Positions 24,401 to 34,670 of a DNA stretch of 64,000 nucleotides are shown one piece after another. The stretch covers positions 41,712,943 through 41,776,942 of the forward strand of contig JACMZG010001913.1 in assembly GCA_018340805.1 (NCBI GenBank). The letters are read 5' to 3'. Every line of letters starts with the position of its first letter. The stretch's first letter is position 1. The notes under the pieces are model-generated. The model did no database searches. It saw nothing but the letters and a program-made list of their open reading frames with translations, and had not been told where the DNA came from. The DNA is from Microvelia longipes (taxonomy: Eukaryota > Arthropoda > Insecta > Hemiptera > Veliidae). The translations under genes were made by a program, and so were the position numbers.

Positions 24401-27151
24401 GATTTTGTTGCGAAGCATAATTATTCGATTATTCAAAACCATGTATGAATACATGGTGATTCCATGAGTCGTAATTATATTTAGCATTGTTTAAATTTTT
24501 TACCAATTATAAAATTGTTTAATTATCTTTCAGGGTTTCGCCTTCATGGACAAAGATAAGGATGGTGTTCTAAGCAAATCTGACATCAGAGCTGTGTGGG
24601 ATCAACTTGGTAAATTAGTATCAGATAAGGAACTCGACGAGATGTTGTCTGAAGCTGCTGGACCAGTCAACTTCACTCAACTTCTCACTCTCTTCGCCAA
24701 CAGAATGTCTGGAGGTATATATTATGATTTTTTACTTTGCTAAAAAAACGCAAAATCTACGATAATTATTTAGTGCTATAATAATATATTGCCTCCGAAA
24801 GGGCTATAATTTAAGAGGCAGAACCCTCTAGTATTTTATCTCAGAATCGCTTTTATTGATTTACTATAAAACAATAATCTAAAGTTTAATTCTAATTCGC
24901 TATAATTAATACTAATTTACCTAAGATTATTAAAAGATTTTATTAAGAAGAAGAAAAATTGGTTTTTAATTTGAATTATTTCTTCAGCACTTACTGAAAA
25001 TCCCAAGTCAAAAAGGAACGGAGCAAATGGTCCGAAACATAATGTCAGTGCATCTTGAATGCATTTTCCATCGGAAGACCTAAAACTATTATATAATAGA
25101 TTTTAGGTCTTCGGGTCAACAGGTTCCGGTGACTGGTAATGCAACTCCAGTTGCAGAGCTTTGTATAGTGGAAAAACGTTTTTATTTGCCTTGACGTTAC
25201 TAAATGACCTAATAATCCTTTATTACAATATCCACAGAAGCCCTAAGCAGTTATAAGCTTTGTTGTTACTTGTAGGTCTTTAAACTTCTTTTTATTTTAA
25301 AAGGACTTCAATTTTTATTTTATCAATAATATTAGAAAAAGATAAATAAATTGGTTATCCTAATAACCACTTTATAGTATAGGCCCTTATATATAGGGCC
25401 TTGATAGTATATGTATATAACAGACCAATAATTAAATTGGCCAGCTTACAGTAATATCTTACAAACTTAACTCTAAACTTTTTTACACAGGTGCTGACCC
25501 CGATGATGTAGTTAAACAAGCTTTCTCTGCTTTCGACAACAACGGTCTCATCGATGGTGAACAGTGAGTATCTTATATATTATTTTTAGTTTAAGGCAAA
25601 GAAAGAAGAAAGAAAGTTAACCTTCTTTTGCTGTCAGGGGAACCTTTAGATGACTTCCGTCTAACCAAATTGATACGTATTAATTATAACAAATCATATT
25701 TACTATACACCACTAGCTAGTCTTGAAATGGTTGCAATGTGTGGGTTAAAGTTAAGTATAGTTTGGGGTGGACGGTGATAAAATAAGAATTTGCTGCAAA
25801 ATGGTGCACGGTGCTAAAATAGTGCTAAAATGGTGGAGTGTGATAAAATAAGGATATGCTGCAAAATTGTGTCAAATATGAAATTTCTTCATATGTAGAT
25901 ATGTGGGTACTACATACATAGCATAATGCCATGTATCCAGTGAATCTTCATCGCCTCGCCTCACAGGCCTAAAACGACAGTGTGGCCCCGAAGGGGCCAT
26001 AACGGACATTATGGGCTGTTTTCATCTCGTCGCCTTTCCAGGCGAGGCAATGAAAATTCGCTGGATACATGGCATATGCCATGTATCAACATATAAAGCA
26101 ACAAATAATACGAAACATTCTAGTTATTAAAACATCCTTTATAGCCCTAACCTCATAAGGATTTGCCAAAATACGTCATAACTAAAAACACTCAATTTTT
26201 ACTTTTCCTCATTTATACCGTAGGTATATAGGGAAAAGTACTGTGTTTGCAAAAAAAAACAGAACCGGGATGAAACCGGAATTATCCGTTTCAGGCGTTT
26301 TTAATCCCTCCTGAATGATTTTTGCAAAGTTGTCTGTCTGTATTGTATGTGTATGTGTGTTACCATCGTAGTGCCCAGTGTATTTGTGCTAGAGAGTTGA
26401 AATTTTGTACAAAAATGATTCTGCTGCTGTATTTGTTCTATTCGGAAAATAACTTTTTTATGACGTCATTAACCCGTAATAATGACTCAGCAACTATTTC
26501 GAAAAATCATAAAACGCGGAAAAATGATGCGATCGGATAGAGATTCGGCACGCATATGACTATGTATAAGTCTAACATATGTGTCCAGTTTCATCTCATT
26601 ATCAGCACTAATTAAATTTTTATTGAATGACTTCTGTACGTTTTTTCAAAAATTGTCAACATTTATTTTGTTTCAATACGACAAGTATATCCATGATTTT
26701 TATTGGATCATATAAATTAAGGAGCATTGAGCGTGGTCAGTGCTGTATAGGTGACCGCTGAGAATGATACGGATGCATTTACTATCAGAAGACGAGCGAA
26801 GCAAGTCCAAATGCATGTTGTAGTATACATTTGGCGAACTGTATTTCTGGGGACGAGCGAAGCGAGTCCAAAGCAGGGAGGATGGGCGTAGCGAATCCGA
26901 TGTAATGAGGAAAAGTTCTGAGGTGCCCCGTACCCGATTTTTTTTACTTTCCTTGCTAAATTTTACAAACTTCTGAATTATATTTTTTTTACAGACTCAA
27001 ACACTCTCTCGTAACCTGGGGAGACAAATTCTCCAAGAAAGAAGTTGCCGATGCCTGGGAAGCCATCGAATCAGCCATTGACGACAAAGGCATGATTGAC
27101 ACCGAACAACTCCTTGGAATGCTCCTTGGAGGATCTGAAGAAGACGCATAA
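13086..27151 (+). CDS. Mlc2: myosin regulatory light chain 2, isoform B (downstream exon cassette)
   Basis: Exons: 13086-13088, 16741-16950, 24534-24714, 25491-25563, 26995-27151; 207 aa. The last three exons are a second copy of those in isoform A, with the same lengths (181 and 73 bp), the same splice phases (0, 1, 2) and about three-quarters amino-acid identity (101 of 135 aligned by eye). The first EF-hand loop (D-K-D-K-D-G-V-L-S-K-S-D) is intact. Residues such as TWGDKF, KELDEML and FANRMSGG are closer to the usual insect Mlc2 than the A copy is. More codons end in C, suggesting stronger selection for expression. I found no second N-terminal exon or start exon between 21480 and 24533, so use of the shared 5' exons is the simplest model. 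A separate promoter further away cannot be excluded. Confidence 0.85.
14325..14677. repeat. 36-bp minisatellite in Mlc2 intron 1
   Basis: About ten head-to-tail copies of a 36-base unit containing GATGGATTAGACTATACAG and a CATCTTAAAAGC segment. Some units read CAGAACATCATAAAAGCATT, giving two alternating subtypes. Preceded by an AAATAA-rich run. Confidence 0.95.
15714..15800 (-). repeat. (GAAAT)n followed by a retrotransposon-like 3' end
   Basis: Five GAAAT units are followed by AAAAATCTTTATTGCTC. Read on the minus strand this is AATAAAGATTTTT then (CATTT)n, the usual look of the 3' end of a non-LTR retrotransposon or SINE in insects. No coding part was identified, so the family is open. Confidence 0.4.
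17244..17443. repeat. 200-bp inverted-repeat element in Mlc2 intron 2
   Basis: The left end AATGAGCCAGCTTTCAGACT is complemented at 17414-17443. On the minus strand the left arm reads CTAATGATGGTCT, a short spacer, GTCTGAAAGCTGG, a pattern close to that at 28661-28700 and reminiscent of a mutated hammerhead core (CUGAUGA ... GAAA). Confidence 0.55.
18409..18641. repeat. 233-bp MITE-like palindrome in Mlc2 intron 2
   Basis: The left arm carries GAAGTCTCTCCACAAAGCGC and the right arm the complement, both bounded by the AATAATAAAAGAAA type sequence. The right arm contains a small insertion (CAATAAAGTTTTGTT). Short ORFs over it are chance. Confidence 0.8.
21509..21522 (+). promoter_or_regulatory. 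14-base motif shared by both Mlc2 3' ends
   Basis: TCAAGCAAGATTCT occurs 30 bases after the cassette A stop codon and again at 27205-27218 after the cassette B stop. The surrounding 3' sequence is otherwise diverged. This may be a remnant of the duplication or a conserved 3' UTR or processing signal. Confidence 0.5.
21545..21550 (+). promoter_or_regulatory. Mlc2: poly(A) signal AATAAA, Mlc2 cassette A
   Basis: Canonical AATAAA 66 bases after the isoform A stop codon. It implies that isoform A has its own transcript end. Confidence 0.7.
22288..23660. mobile_element. 1.37-kb foldback element between the Mlc2 cassettes
   Basis: Arms of about 200 bases (22288 to about 22500 and about 23440 to 23660) are inverted repeats. 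They share TGATGATTGTCTCTC at the outer part and GACATGACTTGGCAGGAC or its complement further in. The interior holds three direct repeats of about 155-170 bases. The element sits in the spacer between the two exon cassettes. Confidence 0.85.
22760..23215 (+). repeat. three direct repeats of about 160 bp inside the foldback
   Basis: Units begin near 22768, 22937 and 23091 with CGCTAGCTTAGTTT or variants and contain GTAGGAATG and a TAGGTGCGTCAAC type segment. They lie entirely between the foldback arms. Confidence 0.7.
25074..25112. repeat. 39-bp palindrome in Mlc2 intron
   Basis: GAAGACCTAAAACTATTAT and its near-complement face each other across a tiny loop. Probably a very short MITE relic. 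Confidence 0.6.
25926..26075. repeat. 150-bp palindromic MITE (TGTATCCAGTG family)
   Basis: The whole 150 bases fold on themselves. The outer ends read ATGCCATGTATCCAGTGAAT and complement, then CGCCTCGCC with GGCGAGG, with GTGGCCCCGAAGGGGCCAT at the centre. The terminal sequence is shared with the element at 36261-36777. Confidence 0.8.
26205..26945 (+). repeat. dispersed repeat R1, best forward copy
   Basis: This about 740-base copy shows the full order of landmarks: TTTATACCGTAGGTATATAG, GGAATTATCCGTTTCAGGC, GTCTGTCTGTATTG, GCTAGAGAGTTGAAATTTTG, GACGTCATTAACCCGTAATA, CAGTTTCATCTCATTA, GTGACCGCTGAGAATGA, GACGAGCGAAGCGAGTCC and a GTACCCGATTTTTTT end. It is non-coding and lies in the last intron of Mlc2 cassette B. 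Confidence 0.75.
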
Positions 27152-27187
27152 ACATGATTTCTTCTCATGTTCAACAAAAAATGAAAA

Positions 27188-27193
27188 AATAAA
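27188..27193 (+). promoter_or_regulatory. Mlc2: poly(A) signal AATAAA, Mlc2 cassette B
   Basis: Canonical AATAAA 37 bases after the isoform B stop codon. A second AATAAA-like site follows within ten bases. Confidence 0.7.
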
Positions 27194-27833
27194 TTAATAA
27201 AAAATCAAGCAAGATTCTCTATATAATACTTTTTAAATTTATTAGTTTTATTATTTATAATTAAATTTTAAGATCTGCCGTTTTAATTAATTAATTTTAT
27301 TTTAATTACATTAAAAAGGTAAAGCTATATGAAGCATTTAATTAAATTTTAGTTGTTACTTGTATATTTTTAATAATTAAAATTATTTTTAAATGTAAGT
27401 TAAATTAGCAATACGGAAACGGAATGAATTTCAAGTGCAACCATACTTTAGTTATGAGATGGAACATGAACGTTGTAATAAAAAAACGCCTTCTATAACA
27501 AAAGATATTTATATTTAAATCTCCATCTAAATTTAATTTTAATTTTTAAATAAACAAAAATTATGATTTAAATTTTTTTTTGTATTTATAAAAATAAAAA
27601 AACTGTAAAACATCCAATGATTGATGAATTTTGTTTTATTTATTTTTATTTCTGAACACTTATTTACGCATTAAAGAATATGAAGTTGAATTTAAGTTAG
27701 CAGAAAAGAGTGAGGGCGGAGTCTATATATGACTTGCTATGAGTGCCACTCCATTAGCGGATTTGTCCTTAAAGAAAGTCGTTAAAACTAACTTTATGTC
27801 TTTTTCAACAACAAGATCTTAGAAAAAATCTTA
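27194..27833. other. intergenic, nothing recognised
   Basis: AT-rich sequence downstream of Mlc2. Apart from the 14-base motif at 27205-27218 no feature is supported. Confidence 0.5.
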
Positions 27834-28402
27834 TAGACCAAGAGCCCAGGGGTGTTTTGTTAATAAAAAGTGTAATGGCTGAAACCGGTCTCAATTTTTC
27901 GTAAATATCTTCCTGAACAAGGATCTGCAATTCTGCAGACTCGTATTGGATGGGTGTCCCAGGCAGAACGCACTTTACATATCAAATTTACCACCGAAGT
28001 TAATAAAAAGTGCAATGGCTGGAAACGGGTTTAATTTTTCGTAGATAGCTTCCTGAACAAGGATCTGCAATTCTGCCGACTCGTATAAGATGGGTGTCCC
28101 AGGCAGAACGCACTTTACAGGTCAAATTTACCACCCAAGTTAACAAACAGTGTAATGGCTGGAACCGGTCTCAATTTTTCGTAAATACCTTCCTGAACAA
28201 GGATCTGCAATTCTGCCGACTCGTATCGGATGGGTGTCCCAGCAGAACCTTTGACCCCTAAAGTGCGTTCTGCCTGGGACACCCATCCGATACGAGTCGG
28301 CAGAATTGCAGATCCTTGTTCAGGAAGGTATTTACGAAAAATTGAGACCGGTTCCAGCCATTACACTTTTTATTAACAAAACACCCCTGGGCTCTTGGTC
28401 TA
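27834..28402. mobile_element. foldback element of three 140-bp direct repeats plus one inverted copy
   Basis: Ends reading TAGACCAAGAGCCCAGGGGT and complement enclose three head-to-tail units starting near 27871, 28011 and 28151 (spacing exactly 140). The third unit is followed by an inverted unit ending near 28366. Units share GAACAAGGATCTGCAATTCT and GATGGGTGTCCCAGGCAGAA. The third and inverted units form a nearly perfect hairpin of about 120 bases per arm. No coding capacity. Confidence 0.9.
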
Positions 28403-28660
28403 TTAGTGCTGTTTCTAAAAAAATAGCAGAACACAAAATAACCTGAAAAGTTCAGCCTAGGCAGTTATTTATAATTTGACTGCCGATACGTAGCCGAGGG
28501 AGTCAGGTCTAAAATTATTTGGGCAGCTTGCTTCCATTGTGTCTCTTGACGCAATACTTGCTATAAACTGTAACTGTATGTACATTTCGAGTAGTCTAAC
28601 TCTTGTTTTAAAATAAAGCAATAAAACAGAGTCACTCCACTAGTGATATATTATTTGACA

Positions 28661-28700
28661 TAACCAGCTTTTATTCTTAAAAGACCATCATCAGTGCCGG
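28661..28700 (-). repeat. hammerhead-like / Penelope-type terminal motif
   Basis: The minus strand reads CACTGATGATGGTCTTTTAA, then GAATAAAAGCTGG. The CTGATGATGG start matches the motif at 9138, and the AAAGCTGG end matches that at 17244-17290. The GAAA box is altered to TAAA, so a working ribozyme is unlikely. Confidence 0.4.
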
Positions 28701-29185
28701 CGAGCAGAGATGAAAAGAGTCAGGAGATGGAGGTTAAAAATTTAAAAAGTTAAAAGTTTTGTCTTGAGTCTAGAGGGTTGTTTGTACTACAACTGGACAG
28801 TGGTTACAGTTTTGTCTAGAGGTTTGTAGTCAGCTACAAACCTGCTGATATAAAACAGAGTACAGAGCACTACTCGTAACTATTTTTTCTGTACTTTTAA
28901 TCCTTTAAAGATAAAACCTAAAGACCTAGAAACCCGAAAAAACCTTTAAAGATAAACACTAAATGAGATTTAAACTAGTGCAAATTATGGTGTTCAATGC
29001 CAATTTTAGAGGCATAGATTTGTAAAACCAACAGGATAGCTGTGCGCATTTCCTTTGAAAAATACCGAAAACATGACAACTGAGCAACTGCTCAAGTTAT
29101 AAAGCATAAACCGGAAACTTAAGCAAGAAATGAACTGTTAAGCACGGAAACACGCATTCCTAAGGAATTTCTATTGCGGACCATC

Positions 29186-29209
29186 ACGCCAGAATTTTAA
29201 TTCTGGCGT
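29186..29209. repeat. perfect 11-bp hairpin
   Basis: ACGCCAGAATT, a TT loop and the exact complement AATTCTGGCGT. Its role is unknown. Confidence 0.6.
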
Positions 29210-30834
29210 CATGAAAACCCCCAAGATGACATTAACTATAAGACAAAGTGATAAACAATTATCATAACTCTATCAGCTTAAAAATCCCGATACAACGTAT
29301 CTTTAATAAGTAGGATGACGTGCTTAGTCGATTTGCCTTATAACACAGTGAACCCGATTAGGATACAAAGTAGAGAGGAATACATCACAAAACATAATTT
29401 AAAAACAAACTGCACACGCTTGGGACGATCTGCGCATGCTTACAATCACTACATCAACTGCGGATTAACTTAAATTATGAAGTGAAAAGTAATATGCATT
29501 ATTTTGCTCGATACAACTTTGTGTTTTAATAGATAGCGCATTTACAATTTAATTAAATAATATAAATATCAAAACAAAATAATATATCACAACAACAAAA
29601 TATGAAACCTAAAGGATAAGTATGGAGCGATATTAAGCAAATTGACCATATGCTCTACTTCTCTGCGTGTTTTGATTTCCCAAAAATGTGTTTTTCGTAA
29701 AAAATAATGGGTTTAAAAAAGTCGTTTTAAATCGTCCGTCATATTTGATTTGAAACAAAAGGGAGGTAAACTGCTCTATGCCCTACAACTTCTATACAAT
29801 TGTAACCTTCTTAAAGTATAACAGTTTTTACATAAATTAAAAAACAATAAAATATGTATTTTAGGTTTAATGATATTTAATAGCTACTTCAATTATACAA
29901 GTGTTTAAAGGGTTTAAAGTATATTTTTCTATTTAGAAGTTAATTAAGTTTGATAATCTGTAAAAGTGGAAATCGTCAACTTTCATAATCCTGTAAGCTT
30001 TTTAGTGTGAGTTAGGTAACGTGTTTATATAATTTTTATCAAAAGTATTTTTATATAATGTCTATTATTTACATTGATTTTCATAAGAGTAATATTTTAT
30101 AAACATCCTGATAGTTGTTTCTCAATACCCCGCATAGTTTTTTTCGTGTGTGCTAAACTCTGGTGCAGTATAACTTAAGTGAACTAATATTTTGTTGAAA
30201 CTCATCTTGTTCCATACTGTTCGAACATGCAAATTAAATGTAACGAATCTCATTCCAAGTAGTTTTGTGAAGTGATATTTAAAAGTAAGAGTGTTATTTA
30301 ATATTTGTAGTATTTATTTTTTATACTTGAGAAAAATTATTTGATCAATTGTTATAATTGCATTTGTTTGTTGAAAATCCTAGATTTGTAAAGCTATTTG
30401 TTCCTGGTAAGATATATATTGCTTATGAGTTACTCTGAAGGTGTAGATTCTTGTTAATGATATGCTATTTAATCAAATGAGGATAATTCACAATCAAGGT
30501 TCCTGAATATTTGAATAATATAATATATGACTTATAAGATCTCTTAAGGAACTTTACATTGTAAATTTAATTTTACTGTTCTGTTTTGCTCAGTTGTATA
30601 CTTTACTATAATAGCGATCAGAAGCAGAAAAACAACCCATAAAGTTTCAGTCATGATTATTTACATGGTGCTTTTGATTTCGACAAATAATTATGATTTC
30701 TGAGTTTTATTGCTTCCTTTTTATACTAAATAAAAGACTTGAATTATAATGATCTGAGATTACTAAAATAATTATTATGTTATTGATAAGAATGAAGAAA
30801 TAGCAGTTAATGCGTGCGAAGATATGATCCTGAT

Positions 30835-31200
30835 ATGATGGCTATGAGAGTTAGACTAATATGTGTATTAGTCTGGACTTCAATAAGTATATTTCTTCTT
30901 TACTATACCTGTTACACTGAACAGTCTTGGAATACAGTATATACTGGTTTATTTTATAAAAATGATACAACCAACCTAAAAGCTGTTACTGCTGGTTCTA
31001 CTCCACCGGAGAAAATAATTATTGAAAAACATGTTCAAGGGATCCCACTGAAAGAGGATCATAGTACAGTCGATAAGACTACTCAAGGTGTTTTAACTGA
31101 GGCTATTTACGAACCAGGACACAGTATTGTTAATGAGCAGTTATGTCCTAATTCAGGGAAAAATTTAAGTTTATTCGTTGGAGTAAAGTTTCCGCCCTAG
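30835..31200 (+). CDS. N-terminal exon of a probable GT31 beta-1,3-galactosyltransferase (broken at its 3' side)
   Basis: The frame opens at GTG 30814, but the first ATG is 30835 (MMAMRVRL), with a stop codon upstream at 30808. A short basic cytoplasmic tail is followed by one hydrophobic segment (ICVLVWTSISIFLLYYTCY) and a hydrophilic stem with an N-glycosylation site (NDTT). This is the plan of a type II Golgi enzyme. The stem ends LCPNSGKNLSLFVGV, like the entry to the GT31 catalytic domain, where family members continue with a Ser-Ala-Pro-x-His ... Ala-Arg-Met-Ala-Ile-Arg motif. That motif is visible after 31174 only if the frame is shifted several times (SAPS; HVK; ARM), and then the sequence turns into G-poor DNA. 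The enzyme would transfer galactose or a related sugar in the Golgi lumen. The TAG at 31198-31200 is probably artefactual. An intron starting at GGA|GTAAAG (about 31178) is the alternative. Confidence 0.55.
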   Translation: MMAMRVRLICVLVWTSISIFLLYYTCYTEQSWNTVYTGLFYKNDTTNLKAVTAGSTPPEKIIIEKHVQGIPLKEDHSTVDKTTQGVLTEAIYEPGHSIVNEQLCPNSGKNLSLFVGVKFPP

Positions 31201-31230
31201 TCCCATGTGAAAAGCACGGATGCATAAATA

Positions 31231-34200
31231 AAAACAAAAAATTAAAATATTAAATTAAAAATTATTTTAAATTAAAAATTAATAAAAAAATTATTATAAA
31301 TAAATCTTTAATATAAATAAAAATCATTTATTTAAATCGATAAAATTACAAAAATAATTAAAAATATAAATATCCAAGATAAAAATAAAATAAAATATAA
31401 TATAAATCATAAATAATATCTAAATATTAAATAAAATAAATTTATTCATAATAAATTAAATAATAAATAAAAAATATTCATGATCTAAAATTAAAAAAAT
31501 CATAATATATAAAATTATAATTATATAATAACTAAAATTATTTAATATAAATATAATAAAAAAAATAAATATAAAATATCATATAATCATATATCCCAAA
31601 ATAATGAATTTAAAAATTATAATTAAAATCAAAAAAAAATATATGAATAAGAAATCTAAAAATCCAGTTTATATTCAATAAATAAATAATATCGTAATTT
31701 AAATATAAATATAAATAAAATAAATAATAAATATATCATCAAACTCAAAAAATTAATATAATATATCAAAGAAATTAGAAGAAAAAAATTAAAAAAATAA
31801 TCTATAATAATATATAAAAAATCTTTATAAAAAAAAAAATAAATAAAAAATTAAATAATCTATAAATTAAATTAAAAGAAAATATAATAATTAAAAATAA
31901 ATAAATCTAAAACAATAGAAATCAATCAATATTTTAATAACATTTAATATAAATATTCCATAAACAAATAAACAAAATAATAAAAAAAAAATCAATATCA
32001 TCAAATAAAATATTATATATTATCATTAAAATAAATAAAAAAAAAAAAATAATTTAAATAAAAAAATTAAATAATATAAATCAAAATTATAAAAATAAAT
32101 ATAAATTATTAAATAAAAAAAAAAAATAAATATTAAAAAAAAAAATATATAAATAAATAAAAATAAAAAATTATAAAGAAATAAATCATATAAAAAAATA
32201 TTATATTAATTATATAATATTATATAAATATACTATTTCATAAAAAATAAGAAAATAATAATCATATTTATATAAAAAAACATAAAAAAAAACTATATTA
32301 TCTATTTTTAATCGTAATATTAAATTAATAATTAAAATTATAATAATAAATTAAAATTTAAAATATCAAATAAAATAATACATAGATATTAATCATATCA
32401 AAATTAATAAAATTCCGACAAATTAAATAAAATTAAATATAAAATAAAATAAAAAAAAATATAATTCATTAAAATAAAATAAATTATTAAATAATCAAAT
32501 AATTAAAGATAATAATAATAAAATATATTATCCTAATCAAAAATAATAAATCCTAAAAAATAAATTTTCAATAATTATAAAATATAATAATAATTATACT
32601 AAACATCTAATTATCAATAAAAACTAAATAAAATACAATAATTATCAATCATAATATATAAAATCAAAAATATTAAATAAAATTATATAAAAATATCAAT
32701 AAAAATAATATATATTTTATATAAAAAATTAATTAAATAAAAAAATATTATATATAATATATATCAATCTATATTTCAAATCATAAAAAAAAATATATAT
32801 CTTAAATAAAATATCCAAATTCAATATTTCATAAATAAATTAAATCTAGCTATTATATCAAATAATATATAATTAAAAAAAAAAAATTAAAAATAATTAA
32901 ATAATATAAAAATATTAAAAAATATAAATATAAATTTGAAATTTCCATACTATTTTAAATACAAAAACTTTAATATCCAAAAAATCTCATTAAATTATTT
33001 ATTCTAAAATATATCACTATAAATAAAAATATAATATTCTATCATTTTAATAGTAAATCAATTAAATTTATATATTATTATAATATTTAAATCTCCAATT
33101 ATATAGTTATTTAATTTCCAATTAATCTATAATTAAAAAATAAATAATTCCATTATTATTAATATATATATATAAAAATTCAATTCTTCCATAAATAATT
33201 ATCTTCAATATTTAAAATATTATCAAAACAATAATTCTATCTCAAATATAATCATATAAATATATTAATTAAATTATATATATAAATAAAATAATTATAT
33301 TCATATTAAATATCTATAAAATATAAAAAATAATAATAATAATAATAAAAAAATAATTAATAATATATATTATAATAAAAAAAAAATTTAAAATAATTTC
33401 CAAAATAAATATTATATTATAGAGAGTCCATTATTAATTTATATAATATCAATAAATAAATAAAATATATAAATCTAATACAATATTTAAATCTATAAAG
33501 ATATATTTATCATAAAAAATTTAAAAATAATACATATAAAAATATAAATAAATAAATAAATAATTTAAATATAATTATTAAAAAATAATATTATATAATC
33601 AAAATATATCATTATATTGATTAAAAGATATAAATAAATGATATCCTTATTAACATTAATTTTCAATTCTAATAAAAATGTTTAACATATCATTTTTAAT
33701 TAGAAATGATAAAAATTAATATGTTCATAAATTTTTTTTAAAAATTTAATTTATAATAAAATTCTATTAATATCATTTCATAAAATATTATCATTATCAA
33801 TATAATCACCTATTATAATAACTTCAAAATTCATAATCCAATATTAAAAAATAATCAAAATATAAATAATAATAATATATAAATTATCTATCCCATATAT
33901 GAATAAAATAAATTATATATATATAAATATTTATATATAGTCACAAATTAGAATATTATAATATAATCCTACAAATCTATAATTTATTATAATTAATTAA
34001 TAATATTATATTAATTTAATAAATAATATTCCCAATATATATTTAAAATAATTCTATCAAATATCTATTTCGATTCCAATATAAAACTATAATTAATTCA
34101 TATAAATCATATAAAATTTAATAAAATCCATTAATTTATATTAAAAAATAATATATATAAGAATTTTAATCACATATCATTAATAAATATTTAATATAAA

Positions 34201-34670
34201 TATTATAAAAAATATCTAAATGTCCTTATAATAATATCTATTATTCCATAAATTTATATAATATTAAATGATCAATTCCCTATAATTATTAATTCTATTT
34301 AATTTAATATTAATAATATATAATAATTATCAATAATTTTAATTTATAATATCATTAAAAATCTATTAATATTTATAATATAATTTAATCCTTCATTCAA
34401 AAATTTCCATAAATTAAAAAATTAAAATAATATTCTCTTCATTTATAAATATTATAATTAAAATCTAAAATTTTTAAATATATTAAAATAATATTAAATT
34501 TAAAAAATAATATTTTTTAATATATTATCATATTTTATATAAATATATTATATAATAATAAAATAAAATTAAATTTTTTTCTATAATAATAATCATTAAT
34601 TTTAAATATTAATTTAAAATTTCATTTTTAATTCATATCTATATTAAATATAAAATATTAATTTAATATC
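31231..34670. other. G-depleted, extremely AT-rich block (probable assembly or base-calling artefact)
   Basis: For about 3.4 kb nearly every base is A, T or C. In the lines I counted, G occurs zero to three times per 60 bases, while C is clearly more frequent. There is no fixed repeat period and no gene. The block begins within coding sequence of the preceding gene and ends exactly at an unsequenced gap. Neighbouring sequence on both sides has normal composition. Confidence 0.8.

Larger units (their letters stand above)
24534..27193 (+). other. Mlc2: Mlc2 terminal exon cassette B (exons 3b-4b-5b plus poly(A) signal)
   Basis: The cassette encodes GFAFMDKDKDG to GGSEEDA. The introns are 24715-25490 and 25564-26994. 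The stop is TAA at 27149-27151 and AATAAA is at 27188-27193. Because the phases match cassette A, mixed transcripts (3a-4a-5b, 3a-4b-5b) would also stay in frame. Confidence 0.9.
28403..30834. other. intergenic / upstream of the membrane protein gene
   Basis: No gene found. Two small structures are listed separately (28661-28700 and 29186-29209). The last kilobase probably contains the promoter and 5' leader of the gene starting at 30835, but I cannot place them. Confidence 0.45.

Noticed and set aside
23880..24530. A second N-terminal exon or promoter for Mlc2 cassette B
   Set aside because: No Lys-rich or GSSVFSMF-type coding sequence in any plus-strand frame between 21480 and 24533.
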